64,000 nt of DNA, from NCBI GenBank assembly GCA_025594325.1, contig JANHCV010000011.1:1302001-1366000 (forward strand), given 5' to 3'. Origin of the DNA: Blastocladiella emersonii ATCC 22665 (taxonomy: Eukaryota > Blastocladiomycota > Blastocladiomycetes > Blastocladiales > Blastocladiaceae). Below the pieces are notes generated by a model, which saw only the letters and a program-made list of their open reading frames with translations, was not told the origin of the DNA and ran no database searches. Both the position numbers and the translations under genes were made by a program. Shown here piece by piece: positions 21,274-31,994 of the stretch (the stretch's first letter is position 1; each line of letters starts with the position of its first letter).

Positions 21274-24013
21274 ATGTCGTCGCCCGCCACCAACCCGTCC
21301 AACTGCAAGCGCGGCGCCTTTGCCGACGTGTACCGCAAGAACTGCCAGTTCGTCAAGGGCTACCCGCTGTCGTTTGTCCTGACGCCGACCTACTTTGCGT
21401 CGGCGGCGCTGCGCGTCCCCGCCGACAAGGTGCTGACGTCCGCCGACTGGGACCTGCTCGTCGGCGCCCTGACCCTCGCCGACGACCTGCGCTGCATCTG
21501 CCTGTGGAGCGTGTGGTGGTCCGAGAAGAAGCAGCAGCTGCTCCGACTCAAGTCGACCGCCGACCTCGACAAGGCCCGCGATGCGCTCAAGGCAAGAGTC
21601 CCGCTCGTCCTCCACGCCGAGATCCTCGACCCGCTCGTCAAGTCGATTGGCGCCGCCCTGAGGCACTGCAAGGACCTCACCTCGCTCACGCTCGCGGGGC
21701 TCGTCCTCAACGTGCCCGCCGTCCGCACCCTCTCGATCGCGCTCGTCCGGAGTACCTCGCTCTCACACCTGTCGCTCGCGCGGTGTGAGATTGGACACCA
21801 GGGGTTCTCGGGTACGCTTCATTGCTGGGCGTATCGCTCCGCGGTTTCTCACGTCTTGGAGTGGGTGTAGAGCTCGCGGGCGCCATCAAGTCTTCCACCT
21901 CGCTCACCGTCCTCGACCTCTCCGACAACCTGCTCACCCACGCCTCGGCCGCGCTCCTCGCCGAGGCCATCAAGGTACACCCTTTCCTTCTTAGAGTCCC
22001 ACGCTCATCCTGCCGCCTAACCGATGTTCGGCAACTCTAGTCCCAGTCGGTCCGCCGCGTCGAGGCCGCGTTCCCACACCTGCTACGCTCCTCGCGCCCG
22101 CTCGCCGCCCTCGGCGCCGCCGACTCGGGCTACGGCGCGAGCCATTACCCCTCATCCTTTTCGGCCCATGCGCGCCGCTCATCGGCGGCGACCCCGGGCT
22201 CGCCCGCGAAACCCCACGGGTCCGGCGCCGCCGTGATCCTCAAGCGCGTCAACCTGTCGTGCAACCCGATTGGCGACGGCGGCCTGTACCACCTGCTCGA
22301 CGCGCTGCAGAACGACGTGGGCGTGCAGGCCATCGACCTGCAGCGCACGCGCCTCACGTCCGACGGCGTCGAGGCCGCGCTGCTCGTCCTCCAGGACGTG
22401 CCTGGTGCTGCCGCCCTGGACGTGCGCAATAATCCGGATGCGGGTACGGTTCACCGCGTACCTCCCCGTGTTCCTGAGCTAACCCCGCCCCGTTAGACCC
22501 CGAGCTGATCCGCCAAGTCCACGCCATCGGCGCCGCGACGTGCGCGCGCGACCCGGACCTCGCGCGGATCCCGGACGGCCGCCACCCGCTCGAGGCCTCG
22601 CTGTTCCAGGGCGCCGGCGCCCCGCCGCGGCTCAACCTCGCCACCAAGACCAAGTCCGCGTCGTCGCGGTACAAGGTCGCCGCACCGTCGCCCGCGGGCG
22701 GCACCACCAAACCCGCCACCGTCAAGCCGATCGGCCCGCGCGCAGCGTGGCGGCCCGCGGGGATCCTGCCGCCGCGGCAGTCGGCAGATACGCGCGGCCG
22801 GGCCCGCGAGAAGCGCGGGTCCCGCCCCGCATCGCCCACAACCACGGCCGCGTGGCACCCCGTCGTCAACGTCGACGAGGTCGTCGGGCTCGTCGAGACC
22901 AACTGCACGCTCGCGGCCAAGGTCGACGCGCTCGAGCTCGCCCTGCTCACGGCCATGGAGACGCCGCCGCCGAGCGCCGAGACGTGGCATCGTCAGCAGA
23001 TGCAGGTGCAGCAGCACGAGTACATGTACCACGGGTTCGGGTACGAGCAGCAGCAGCAGCAGCAGCAGGTGCACGCGCAGCCGATGGTCGGAGCGGGGGT
23101 GCACTGGGGCGACGGGCTGCAGCTTCAGCAACCACATCATCATCATCAGCCGCCGCAGCACCAGTTGGCGGTCGCAGTAGCTGCTCCCGAGCCGGCGCCA
23201 GCGCCGAGTGTTCCTGCACCTCAACCGCCAACAGCAGCAGCAGCAGCAGCAGCAGCGGCGGCGCCTGCAGTTTCGGTCCCATCGCCGCCGTCCATCGCAT
23301 GGCCAACGCTCCCCGCCCCGCTCGTCGCCGCCGCCCCCGCGCCGGCCACTGCTCCAGCGCCCGCCGACTCTCCACCCCGCACCACCACCCACCGCGACTC
23401 ACCCGACTCCGACGCGTCCCTGCTCGCGCTCGGCGCCGCCATCAAGTCGCTGCACGCGCACGTGCGGTCCGCCGCGACGTGTCCGTGGTCGGCGTACACG
23501 GCGCGGCACGCGGCGGCGCGCGTGTCGAGCCTCATCCCCTCCTCCCACCCCACCGCCACCGACGACGAAACCTCCCCCGCAGCCATGCTCGCGCGGACCG
23601 CCGCCAAACTCGCCGCGGCCGCGGAAGCCGCGGACCGGCGGTGGTGGGACAAGCACCCGGACACGATGCGGCGCGTGGTCGCGGTCGACGCGTGGGTCGC
23701 GGCGGCGGCGGCGGCGGTCGCGCGGGGAGAGGTTGAGCCGGTGGATGAGACAAGGGCCGAGGAAGATGGGGACGAGGAGGAGCAAGGGGATGGGAGCTAT
23801 ACCCGCGAATCGTCGCCGCTCCGGCTGCGCGACCTCGTCGGCGTCAACACCGAAGTGGCAGTCGCGCGGATCACGGCGGCGGCGGGTGCGGCGGGTGTGG
23901 ATGGCGAGGAGGCGACGCTGTACCGCACCGTCGACGAGCGGGAGCGCGAACGGGACCGGGAGCACGGGCGCGGGTCGAGAAGGCGCACGGTGCTGCCCAT
24001 GGTCGAGAGCTGA
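21274..24013 (+). CDS. CEP78: CEP78-like centrosomal leucine-rich repeat protein
   Basis: Four exons (21274-21811, 21871-21974, 22041-22443, 22497-24013) give 853 residues. The first ~330 residues match the order of animal CEP78: an N-terminal YRKNCQFV helix, SADWDLLVGAL, RVPLVLHAEILDPL, then leucine-rich repeats with LTSLTLAGLVL, LSHLSLARCEIG, LTVLDLSDN, ILKRVNLSCNPIGDGG, AIDLQRTRLT and ALDVRNNP. The C-terminal half holds a short predicted coiled coil (VDEVVGLVETNC..), poly-Gln and poly-Ala tracts, and an acidic then Arg-rich tail. CEP78 localises to mature centrioles in animals and controls centriole modification and ciliogenesis. Presence here implies a fungus that builds centrioles. All joins keep phase; introns start GTACG or GTACA. 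Confidence 0.75.
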
Positions 24014-24094
24014 TTCGAGTCCACTTGGCGGTGACGGTGACAATGATGACTAGGCTGGTTCTATTTGTACAGGTAAGAGGTTGAGGCAGGGCGG

Positions 24095-24532
24095 TCACAG
24101 CTTGTTGCGCGACTTGAGCTCGGCGAGGTCCGCGTCGCTCAGCGACGTCCACTGCTGCACCTTGCCAAAGTACCACCGGCGGATCTGGCGTGGTGCCGAG
24201 GGTCAGCGCTAAGGCATCCACGGGTAGACGGTGCAGCGACGTACCGGCGAGAAGATGTGCTCGTGCGGGCCGTAGTCGGTGTACATCATGGTGTAGAACC
24301 CGGCGCCTGTCCATAACAAGTTCATCAGATCCCGACTATCTCATCGCCATCGCCCGAACGCACCCAGCGACATGACAATCGACAGGGCGTGGATCTTGCG
24401 CATCCACGGCGGCGGGGCGAGCGACGACTCGGCCGACTTGACGCGCCGCGCAAACTTGTCCTTGAGGTGCGCCGGCACCGTGCCCGGGTCCGTCCACTGC
24501 GCCGGCCGCCGCATGTCCTTTTCCGTTGTCAT
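24095..24532 (-). CDS. Small single-pass membrane protein, unknown
   Basis: Three exons (24532-24364, 24306-24245, 24184-24095) give 106 residues. I do not recognise the family. A charged, Pro-containing N-terminus is followed by one hydrophobic segment (HALSIVMSLGAGFYTMM), then DYGPHEHIFSPIRRWYFGK and a short hydrophilic end. Two in-phase introns in so small a gene, and a motif-like aromatic/Arg segment just after the membrane stretch, argue for a real conserved protein, perhaps in the mitochondrial inner membrane; that location is a guess from size and shape only. Confidence 0.6.
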
Positions 24533-24700
24533 GGTTGTTGATGCGTTGCAATCAATGAGAGAGGGGAGAGAGTGGACTGGTCGCCGGCGATCACGTTCGC
24601 TGGTTTTTGCGGCAGAGGACGGAGGACCGCCAGCGACCTCGCCTCCTTCGGCGCCCTCGCCCGCTCTCTCTCCCGCTTCCGTGCAAAACGCTCACCAACC

Positions 24701-25735
24701 ATGGATCACACGAAACAGCCGACCCTCGCGACTCTGGTGGGCACCCCGCAGGTCGCCGTGGCGCTTGCCGCGCACCTGGGCGGCGCCGCGCCGCTGGCGT
24801 CGCTGGTGGCGCCCGTGTCGCGGTCGACGCACGCCGCGCTGGCGGGCGACGCCGTGTGGGGTGCGCTGCTCGACGCCGCGTACCCGGTCAACCCGCACCG
24901 CGTCGTGCGGGTCCTCGGCGCCTCGCTCGACCTGCCCGAGTCGGCCCTCGCCGCGGGGTCCGCCGCGACCGTGTTCGCGCACTACCACGACCTGTACCGC
25001 CGCGTGGCTGCGGCCGCTGCTGATGCCGAAGAGGAGGCAGCTGCGGGTCCGTCGTCGTCGACGCTCCTCGCCGAGCGCATGGGCCGCATGGACCTCGCGG
25101 CGCACGCGGGCCACATCCCCGAGATCGACCCGGAGACGCACGCCGTGGCCAAGACGGCGTTCGAGCACATGGCCGCGTTCGAGGCGGCCGGCGGCGACCC
25201 GGCGCACCTGCAGTCGGCGGTCGCGGCCGGCGCGCGCGCGCTCGCCGTGTACCCGTTCCACCCGGGCGTCGCGCACCTGCTGGCGTTCGCCGCGTCGGTC
25301 GTCGGGCAGCTACCGCTCGCGCGCGAGCTCGCCGAGCACGGACTCGCGCTCGACCCCGAGTTCGACGACCTCGTCGAGCTGCACGCCAAGATCACCGCGG
25401 TGCTCCGCGACACGCCCGCCGACTCGCCGCTGCTCGCGAGCTTCACCCCGCCCACGCTCCGCCCGCGCCTCGAGCGCGCGCTCCGGTCCGCGTTCACTGC
25501 GCGGGACGCTGACAAGGACGGGCTGTGGGCCCCGCGCGAGCTCCAGGCGTTCATCGCGCATATGAACGGAGCCCGCCCGCCTGTCGAGTTCTGCTTCCAG
25601 TTTGTCCGCATGTTCGGCGGCCGCGACGACGGGAAGCTCACGGCCGATGGGCTCGTCGACTTTTTCGCGCAGCAGGCGGCGAATGAGCCCGACGAGACGG
25701 TCAAGGATTTCGCGAAGCTCGGGATCAAGGTCTAG
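24701..25735 (+). CDS. F-box-like protein with a C-terminal EF-hand
   Basis: A single-exon gene of 344 residues. The first ~50 residues (LASLVAPVSRSTHAAL..DAVWGALL) look F-box-like. The middle is a helical, Ala-rich region with a TPR-like look (LPLARELAEHGLALDPEFDDL). Residues about 270-300 contain an EF-hand loop, DADKDGLWAPRE, with Asp at positions 1, 3 and 5 and Glu at 12, so one calcium site looks intact; a second loop further on (GGRDDGKLTADGL) is weaker. Function unknown; a calcium-linked adaptor is one possibility. It starts 168 bases from the small membrane protein gene, divergently. Confidence 0.65.
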   Translation: MDHTKQPTLATLVGTPQVAVALAAHLGGAAPLASLVAPVSRSTHAALAGDAVWGALLDAAYPVNPHRVVRVLGASLDLPESALAAGSAATVFAHYHDLYRRVAAAAADAEEEAAAGPSSSTLLAERMGRMDLAAHAGHIPEIDPETHAVAKTAFEHMAAFEAAGGDPAHLQSAVAAGARALAVYPFHPGVAHLLAFAASVVGQLPLARELAEHGLALDPEFDDLVELHAKITAVLRDTPADSPLLASFTPPTLRPRLERALRSAFTARDADKDGLWAPRELQAFIAHMNGARPPVEFCFQFVRMFGGRDDGKLTADGLVDFFAQQAANEPDETVKDFAKLGIKV

Positions 25736-25834
25736 TGCGCTTGCGTGTCGTGTTTGTATCATCATAGAGTACTACTGTGTTAGGACTAGGCATTTGTATT
25801 GCTACGGTAGGGATGCTAGAGAGGGAGGGGAAGG

Positions 25835-27772
25835 CTAGACGCGGACGGTGCCCGTGGGCTTCGCGTCGCGCGACGACGAGGTGATGGTCGCGGTCGGCGT
25901 CGCCGTGGTCGAGGCCGAGACGGTCGACTTGTCAGCAATCGGCGTGGCCGTGGTGTCGACGCGGGTCAGCGTGAGGACAGTCGCCGTCGAGGTCGACGAC
26001 GTCGCGACGGGCGTGGCCGAAACCGACACAGAGGCCGACGACACGGAGATGGTGACTGTAGCCGTCGGGAGACTCGTCTGCGCCGTCGTAGCGGTCGCCG
26101 TGGCCGTGGTCGTCGAATTGGCGCCGATCTTCTCGGTCGAGCCCTTGGCCTTGAAGCTAAGCGCGGGGAGCGGCAACTTGCCGGTGCCCCAGATGTGGAA
26201 CGCCTTGTTGGCGGCGACCGAGCGGACGTGGAAGTCGAGCGAGTGCTCGTGGCTGACCTGGACGTCGATGTCGCCCGAGACCGACGCCTGGATCGGCGCG
26301 ACGGCCTTGGCGTTGGCAGAAAAAGAGAGGGAGACGGACGAGTCGAGCTCCAGAGCGAGATCAAAGACCGGGATCTTCCAGATGCGCAGACCGACGCCGA
26401 ACGAAGGGATGATGTGCGCAGAGATGCCGGCGCTGACCTCGCCCGAGAGCGTCGGCGGGTGCGGCGTCAGGGACATCTTGCCGACGGCCTTGGCCACGGG
26501 CTTCGCGAACAGGCCGTTCTGCGACTCGACGCTCCACTCGAACGGGTACGACATCTCCAGGCCCGCCGACAGCTTGAGCGAGGCCGCCATCTCGTACGTC
26601 GCGGCCGCCTTGACGCGCATCTCGGGCGACATGGACAGGATCCCGGGAATGCTGAACGGCGTGAGCGGCAGGACGAACACCTCGACCGAGAACAGGTCGG
26701 CCTTGTGCTCCTTGAACGTGCGCAGGAACAGGTCGAGGTTGCCGGCCAGGTCGCCGGCGAGGGCCACGCGGTACGTCTTGAGCGACGTGATGCTGCCGGT
26801 CGCCTCGAGACTGAACGTCGCGCGGCCGTGCACCGAGATATCCGCGCCGAGCTCCGTGACCGTCGAGTTGAGCAGCGCGATGAACGGCTTGACGGGCTTC
26901 CGCGCCTGCTTGTCCCAGTTGACGTTGAGGTCCCAGCTGACCTGCTTCTTGGCAATATCGCGGGGCGCGAGGTCGCCCGACGCCGCGGGCACGTCGTGCT
27001 GCGAGACCGACAGGGCAAAGGTGTCGATCACGTCCTCGTTGGCCGCGGCCTTGGCCGACAGAACGACCTTGGTCTCGCCGGCGGCCGCCGCCGCGGTGAC
27101 CTCGCGCACGCTGATCTCCTCCTTGCCGTTGCACTTCCACTGGCGCCCGACGAGCACCGCCCACTTGTCGCCCTTGGCCTTGGCCCACTCAGCGCTGGCC
27201 GCGGCCGCCGTCGTCGCGCTGTTGAACGTGAGCGTGACCGACTCGGACGCGCACTCGACAGCCGTGATCTGCGGGAAGTTGTCGAGGACGATGGTCGGGA
27301 CCTTGGTCTTGAGGTCGCACTTGGCCAGCATGACCGCGGGCTTGCCGGCGACGCTGTCGCGCGCGGGCACGTCCGCGACATACACGGCCTTGACGGCGGT
27401 CCGCGGCGCGTACCCCTTGCGCGGGATCGGCAGCGGGTGCATCGGGACCGGCTTGGCCTGCGCCGCGCCGCGCGAGCGGCCCATGTACTCGCCGTTCTAT
27501 GTGGTGCGCGGGAGAGGAGGGAAGTGAGTGGGGGGATCATGGTCGCGATCACCAGCGCGGCGTACCTTGCCCGTGCGCAGCACGTAGTCCGTGTCGGCGG
27601 GGTTCGCCGGCTTGACCAGGTACTCGTCGGCGGGGATCGGCAGCGGCACGTCGCGCATGTGCGGGACCTTGGAGCGGCACTTGGCCTTCTTGCTGCCGGC
27701 AGCCTCGGCGGGCGACGCCGCCGCGAGCAGCGCGAGGGCGGCCGTGGCCGCGAAGGCGAGTGGAGCGACCAT
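25835..27772 (-). CDS. Secreted fungal protein with Ser/Thr-rich tail
   Basis: Two exons (27772-27566 and 27496-25835) give 622 residues. A clear signal peptide (LAFAATAALALLAAAS) is followed by a beta-rich domain of about 430 residues with few cysteines and motifs such as PTIVLDNFPQI and KAGLEMSYPFEWS-like strands. The last ~110 residues are Ser/Thr/Ala/Val-rich, like an O-glycosylated wall tail, but no GPI-anchor signal is obvious because the end is hydrophilic. The overall arrangement recalls fungal secreted proteins with DUF7029/DUF7223 domains; I could not confirm this. A second gene with the same exon structure begins at the left edge of the window. Confidence 0.75.
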
Positions 27773-28189
27773 GCTGGTCTAGTCTATGAAGCAATCTATG
27801 GACGACGGCGTCGCTGGAGAGCGGAGACCGGCCGTGTCCGCGAGAAGTTCATTTTGTACGGCTCGCGAACAGCGGCGGACCAGGAACCCGGTTTGCGGCC
27901 GAGACGCGGCCCTCGTTTCATCGTGACTACGCCACCGTACACTAGGCGGCGCCGCCCGAAACGGATTTTCATACGTTGCCTGTCTGCCGTGCACCAGACA
28001 CGAGGCACACGAGATGAACCCACCCTCGCGCGTGCGCGTGCAGTTCATTTCGCGATGGTCACGGTCCGCGCGCGACCGTGGCCAGCCTCACGCGACGGTG
28101 GCCGCTGAGCTCGTGCGCGAGAAGGTCGTGGGCTCCGTTTACGCGCGCTGTACACGCGCAACAAAGACGGCTAAACTGTAAGCGAAACG
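27773..28189. other. Promoter side of the secreted-protein gene
   Basis: About 420 bases with no gene that I can support. It should carry the promoter of the leftward gene starting at 27772. It abuts the duplicated flank of the ATP-grasp relic. Confidence 0.45.
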
Positions 28190-28635
28190 ACGTGGTTTAT
28201 AATTGATCGTAGGCGGGGCCCCAACGCCCGCTGCCACGCACGCGAGTGTAGGCGAGTGGTGCTTGTGATGGGATCCGTGATCCCGTCCCCGCCTCGCGTG
28301 CAGTGCACGCGCCGCGCGCTCACGACTCGGCCGCGCCGACGACGAGTGGCGGGACCTGCTGCTAGTCGTCGGCCTCCTCGACTGCTTCGCCGATGGGCGT
28401 GGTCGCGCGCGTCGGCTGCTTCTCGAGCTAAGCGGCGATACGGACGGGCAGCTGGCAGCTGCTGGCGACGACGTTGAGCGCGCGCCAGCGTGTAATCGAC
28501 TTGAACATGAGCCCCATGAGGAAACGCGGTGCGAGGGACTTGCGACAGCCGGCGCGCGATGCGAAGAGGGGGCCGTTGCCGGCCAGGAACAAAGCATCCG
28601 GCGACCGCGTGCTCGTTGAGTATGGTGGTTGAGCG
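28190..28635 (-). pseudogene. Relic of the ATP-grasp ligase gene
   Basis: Read on the minus strand, 28635-28570 matches the intact gene near 8868-8940 (TILNEHAVAGCF against TILDEYSVAGCF). The sequence then jumps to the last exon: about 28565-28300 matches 9434-9690 (RLSQVP, then Ser/Arg-rich remnants), followed by the 3' flank to about 28190. The central catalytic part, including the metal-binding NANCG end, is deleted, and frame is lost. Because non-coding flank is shared, this is a DNA-level duplicate, not a retrocopy. Confidence 0.7.
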
Positions 28636-28989
28636 ACATGCCCTCGCGGCTCGCGAGTCGTCGCATGAGCCCGTGGAGCAAACCACTACCTGGGAAGCAC
28701 GGCAGCGGCCGCACAGACAGTCTCGCGACGATGAGCAAGCGGCATAGCCATCCATCAAAAGGTCCTTGGGCGGCGAAGCGTAACTCGCGCGTACCGCGAC
28801 ATCCAGGACAGTTTAAACAAGCCGACGTGCGCAGCCGCAGGGCCTCAATGATGGCGCCGGCTGGTTGACGATGAATGAGAGCAGCGGGACGCGCGAGCGT
28901 GGCGGAATCGAATGTGATCTATCGCCGCAGCGACGTCAGCGTTCGAGCAGCTGACCGGGTCTCGCATCTCGAGCGGGAACATAAGGGAG
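28636..28989. other. Unassigned DNA between two gene relics
   Basis: About 350 bases between the ATP-grasp relic and the Elongin A relic. I see no gene, clear repeat or match to the intact copies; more heavily decayed parts of either gene could be here. Confidence 0.4.
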
Positions 28990-29236
28990 GGCTTTCGTGT
29001 CGCGCGACGAAACGCCGCCGTGCGCGGAAGCAGATGGCATAGAGCCGCATGAGGCGATGAGGGTGGCGACGCGCTTCTTGCGCGTTTCCTCCGCGTGGCG
29101 CCGTCGCTACCCGTGAAGTCGTAGGACGAGAAGGGCCGAATCACGGAGCGCAGACCATAAACAGTTCCTTGAACGAGATCTCAACGTCGTCGCCCTCGCG
29201 CTCGACGGCGGCAATGACCGCGTCGCACGACTCATA
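28990..29236 (-). pseudogene. Relic of the Elongin A-like gene
   Basis: On the minus strand, 29235-29150 is nearly identical to exon 3 of the intact gene (the stretch ending SCDAVIAAVEREGDDVE). A shortened version of the following intron comes next, then about 29110-28990 resembles the start of exon 4, including the AARKKRVA-type basic segment. The intron remnant shows a genomic duplication. Exons 1-2 and most of exon 4 are missing, so no Elongin A domain can be made. It lies divergent to intact PRP18, the same neighbour arrangement as the intact Elongin A beside the PRP18 fragment. Confidence 0.7.
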
Positions 29237-29759
29237 TCGACTCCATAGTCACGTAGAGCAGAGATTGATTGCTGTAGCCGGCCCACGTCGTCTGTAAACG
29301 TTGCGATGTCCTTTGGAGTGGCATCCAACTGTCGTGGATCGGGATCATCTCCATACACATCCGCACATCCGCAAACCTCGCCAGGAAGCAGGTCATCTGC
29401 GCCGAATACTGCTGAGCTCGGGTGCGAAGAACGGCGAGCTCGGCAAGCGTCACGGCAAGCCGCGACTGGCGGCAGGCGTCATCACGAGAAGTCCGCTGCC
29501 GGGCGTCCTCGACCAGGTGCGTGGTGTGGTCAAGTTTTCGCAGCAAAGTCTCAAGGAATCTGAGCGCGAGTCGCAAGATCACGCGAACAGGTAGTTCTGC
29601 GCCGTAACGTTCAAGGTAGATTCCAAGAATGTTGGGGCGCTTCCCGCCGTCGTTCCCAGAGCGGGCGAGCAACGCCTCTGCTCGGGCCGCGATCGCTTGG
29701 CCCTCCTGCAGTAGCCGCTTGTGGCGGATGGTGCGGTCCGATTGCATCAAGTCTGACAT
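29232..29759 (-). CDS. Hypothetical 175-residue ORF
   Basis: An open frame from ATG at 29759 to a stop at 29232, ending just where the Elongin A relic begins. The translation is Arg/Leu-rich and helical (RLALRFLETLLRKLDHTTHL), with no recognised domain. It lies in the promoter space between PRP18 and the Elongin A relic. It may be a small unknown gene or chance; composition is less extreme than the shadow frames nearby. Confidence 0.25.
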   Translation of the reverse strand: MSDLMQSDRTIRHKRLLQEGQAIAARAEALLARSGNDGGKRPNILGIYLERYGAELPVRVILRLALRFLETLLRKLDHTTHLVEDARQRTSRDDACRQSRLAVTLAELAVLRTRAQQYSAQMTCFLARFADVRMCMEMIPIHDSWMPLQRTSQRLQTTWAGYSNQSLLYVTMESI

Positions 29760-29940
29760 TTAATCCATGTTGTGGTTGAGCGCTGCATGGCAAGTGCGTT
29801 TCCGAGAGGGAGAGTGAGCTGCGAGTGAGCGACAAGCGGGTGGTCGCGTGCGGGGGGCAGTCGGCGGAGCTGCTGCTCCCTGACGCTTCCTCTCTCCCCC
29901 TCCCCTCACTCCAACGCATCCTGCAACGCCACCAACGCCC

Positions 29941-31252
29941 ATGGACTTTTTGAAATCGATTGTGAGCCAGGTGAAGCAGCACGACGTGGGGAAGAAGAAG
30001 CGCGCGCTCGAAGAAGCGGCCGGCGCTCCGCCCGCCGCGGATGCGTCGTCGGCGCCGGCGCCCAAGCGCAAAAAGTACCTCAGCCGCGGCGAGCTCGAGC
30101 GGCTCGCTGCACAGGAGGCCGCTGCCGCCGCCGCCGCCGCTGCCGCAGCAGCAACAGCCGCCGCATCATCGTCGCCCTCCTCACCGGCTGTCGGGTCGTC
30201 GAAGCGGTCTCCGTCCCCGACGCGCTCCCGCGGCGGCGGCCGGTCCACGCCCGCACCCCCTGCCGCTGCCGACGACCCCGACGCATCCGCCGTGCCCGAG
30301 ATCCCCGCCGACGAAGTGGTCCGCCGGCTGCGCGCGCGCGGGCACCCGATCCGGCTGTTCGGCGAGTCGGACGCGGCGCGGATCGCGCGGCTGCGGACCG
30401 CCGAGGCCGAGCTGGCCGACGAGACGCGGCACAAGGGCCAGCGCAACGAGTACGCCAAGCAGCTCGCGCGCACCGAGGCCGGGCTCGCGCTCGAGATCCT
30501 GCAGCGGAGCGGCGCCAGCGGTATGGGAAGCGATGCAGCGTCGTCGTCGGGCGCGGCGGCTTCCGATCCAGCAAGCGACGCGGCTGCTGCCGCTGCCGCA
30601 GACGACACGGCGTCGGGACCCGGCACCGGCGCGACGGGCGCGACCGGCGGCGGCGTGTACAAGCCCGAGTACGACGTGACGCAGCTGTCGGGGTCGCTGC
30701 TAGCGACGGACCCGGACAAGTGCTTTGTGCTCGTGTACGTGTACCTGCGGCGGATGCTCGACGTGTGGGACTTGGAGCTGGCGGCGCGGCCCGACCGCGT
30801 CAAGCGCGGGGTCGCGGGCAAGCACGAGTACACCAAGTTCGTGCAGACCAAGGAGAACCTGCGGCCCTTCTTCAAGCTGCTCAAGCGCAAGGCCGTCGAG
30901 AACGACGTCATGGAGAAGATTGCCGATATCCTCAAGTATGTGCAGCAGCGCGAGTACGTCATGGCCAACGACTACTACCTCCGGCTCTCCATCGGCAACG
31001 CGCCGTGGCCCATTGGCGTGACCATGGTCGGGTACGTCGTCGCTCTCGCCGTCTTGAAGGCTTCGTACTCACCCCCACGACGTGACGTGCAGCATCCACG
31101 AGCGGTCGGCGCGCGAAAAGATCTTCTCGAACCAGGTCGCCCACGTCCTCAACGACGAGACCCAACGCAAATGGATCCAGAGCATCAAGCGCATCATGAC
31201 CTTTGCCCAGCAAAAGTTCCCGCCCGACGACCACGCCAAGCTTGTCGGCTAA
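29941..31252 (+). CDS. PRP18: Pre-mRNA splicing factor PRP18
   Basis: A U5-associated factor that helps dock the 3' splice site in the second splicing step. Exons 29941-31031 and 31093-31252 give 416 residues. An N-terminal basic region ([16 protein letters not shown]) is followed by a poly-Ala tract, then the SFM/PRP4-like motif ([20 protein letters not shown], about 120-140). The C-terminal Prp18 domain has GVTMVG before the intron and [22 protein letters not shown] after it, the family's most conserved loop, then [15 protein letters not shown]. An incomplete second copy of the N-terminal half is at 10030-10614. Confidence 0.93.
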
Positions 31253-31994
31253 GCCCTCTGTCACGAATACATCTATTCCAACTCTACACCATGATCCCGC
31301 GCCGGCCCCACGGCCTCGTCTCCTCGCCATCCGCTGTCGCGGCGGCGGCAGCGCCCGGCCACGGCCACACGGCGAGCTGCATCCACGACGCGGACGGCAT
31401 CGCGAGCCTTGCGATCCGGCGCGACGGCGGCGGGCCGGGGACCCGCGCCACGGGCGGCGGCGGTGTCAGGCGCGGGCGCAGCGCGGCCGGCGGTGGACGC
31501 GAGTCGAACGATACGAGCGGCACGCGTGTTGGCTTGGTGCTGGTGCTCGCGAGTCGCGGCGAGCGCGCGACGATGGGCGCCGAGGTCGCGCGCGGTGCAG
31601 GTGCGGGGGCGGGGTCGCGCGGGCTTGGCCGAGGCGGGGACAGCGACGACGAGCGCGGCGCGAACGGGCGCAGCTGGGGTGGGTCGAAGGGCATCTTGAT
31701 GAACGAATGAACGAGCGAGCGGACGTGGGCGGAGAGCCGCAGCGGCAGCGACCATGGCCTTCCTTCCTGCCGCTCGCCGGCCTCTCCGCCTCCTCGCCGA
31801 AGACGAAGACGACTTGCCCTGCATGGAACGCAGCGCCACAGCTGCAGCCCGCGGCCGCTGCGGTCGGCGTCGATTGGTCGCTTGGCCGGCGGCTGCGAGC
31901 GCGTGGATCATGCACGACCTCCTCTCGCTGCCCGACGCGTCCGTTGATGGTGTAGAACAACGATTTACTTCCTTCCCATTCATCCCACCCTTAC
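31253..31994. other. Region between convergent PRP18 and C2 gene
   Basis: About 740 bases. It holds a plus-strand ORF from 31291 to 31710 (139 residues, Gly/Arg/Ala-rich, no domain) starting 38 bases after the PRP18 stop, and overlapping open frames on both strands. All could be GC-driven chance frames or long 3' untranslated regions. I do not call a gene here with confidence. Confidence 0.3.

Noticed and set aside
26195-28108. A 637-codon plus-strand frame
   Set aside because: Antisense to the secreted-protein gene, crosses its intron and promoter, and has shadow-like composition.
31291-31710. A 139-codon ORF right after PRP18
   Set aside because: Gly/Arg/Ala-only composition, no domain, and competing open frames on the other strand; left as a region note.
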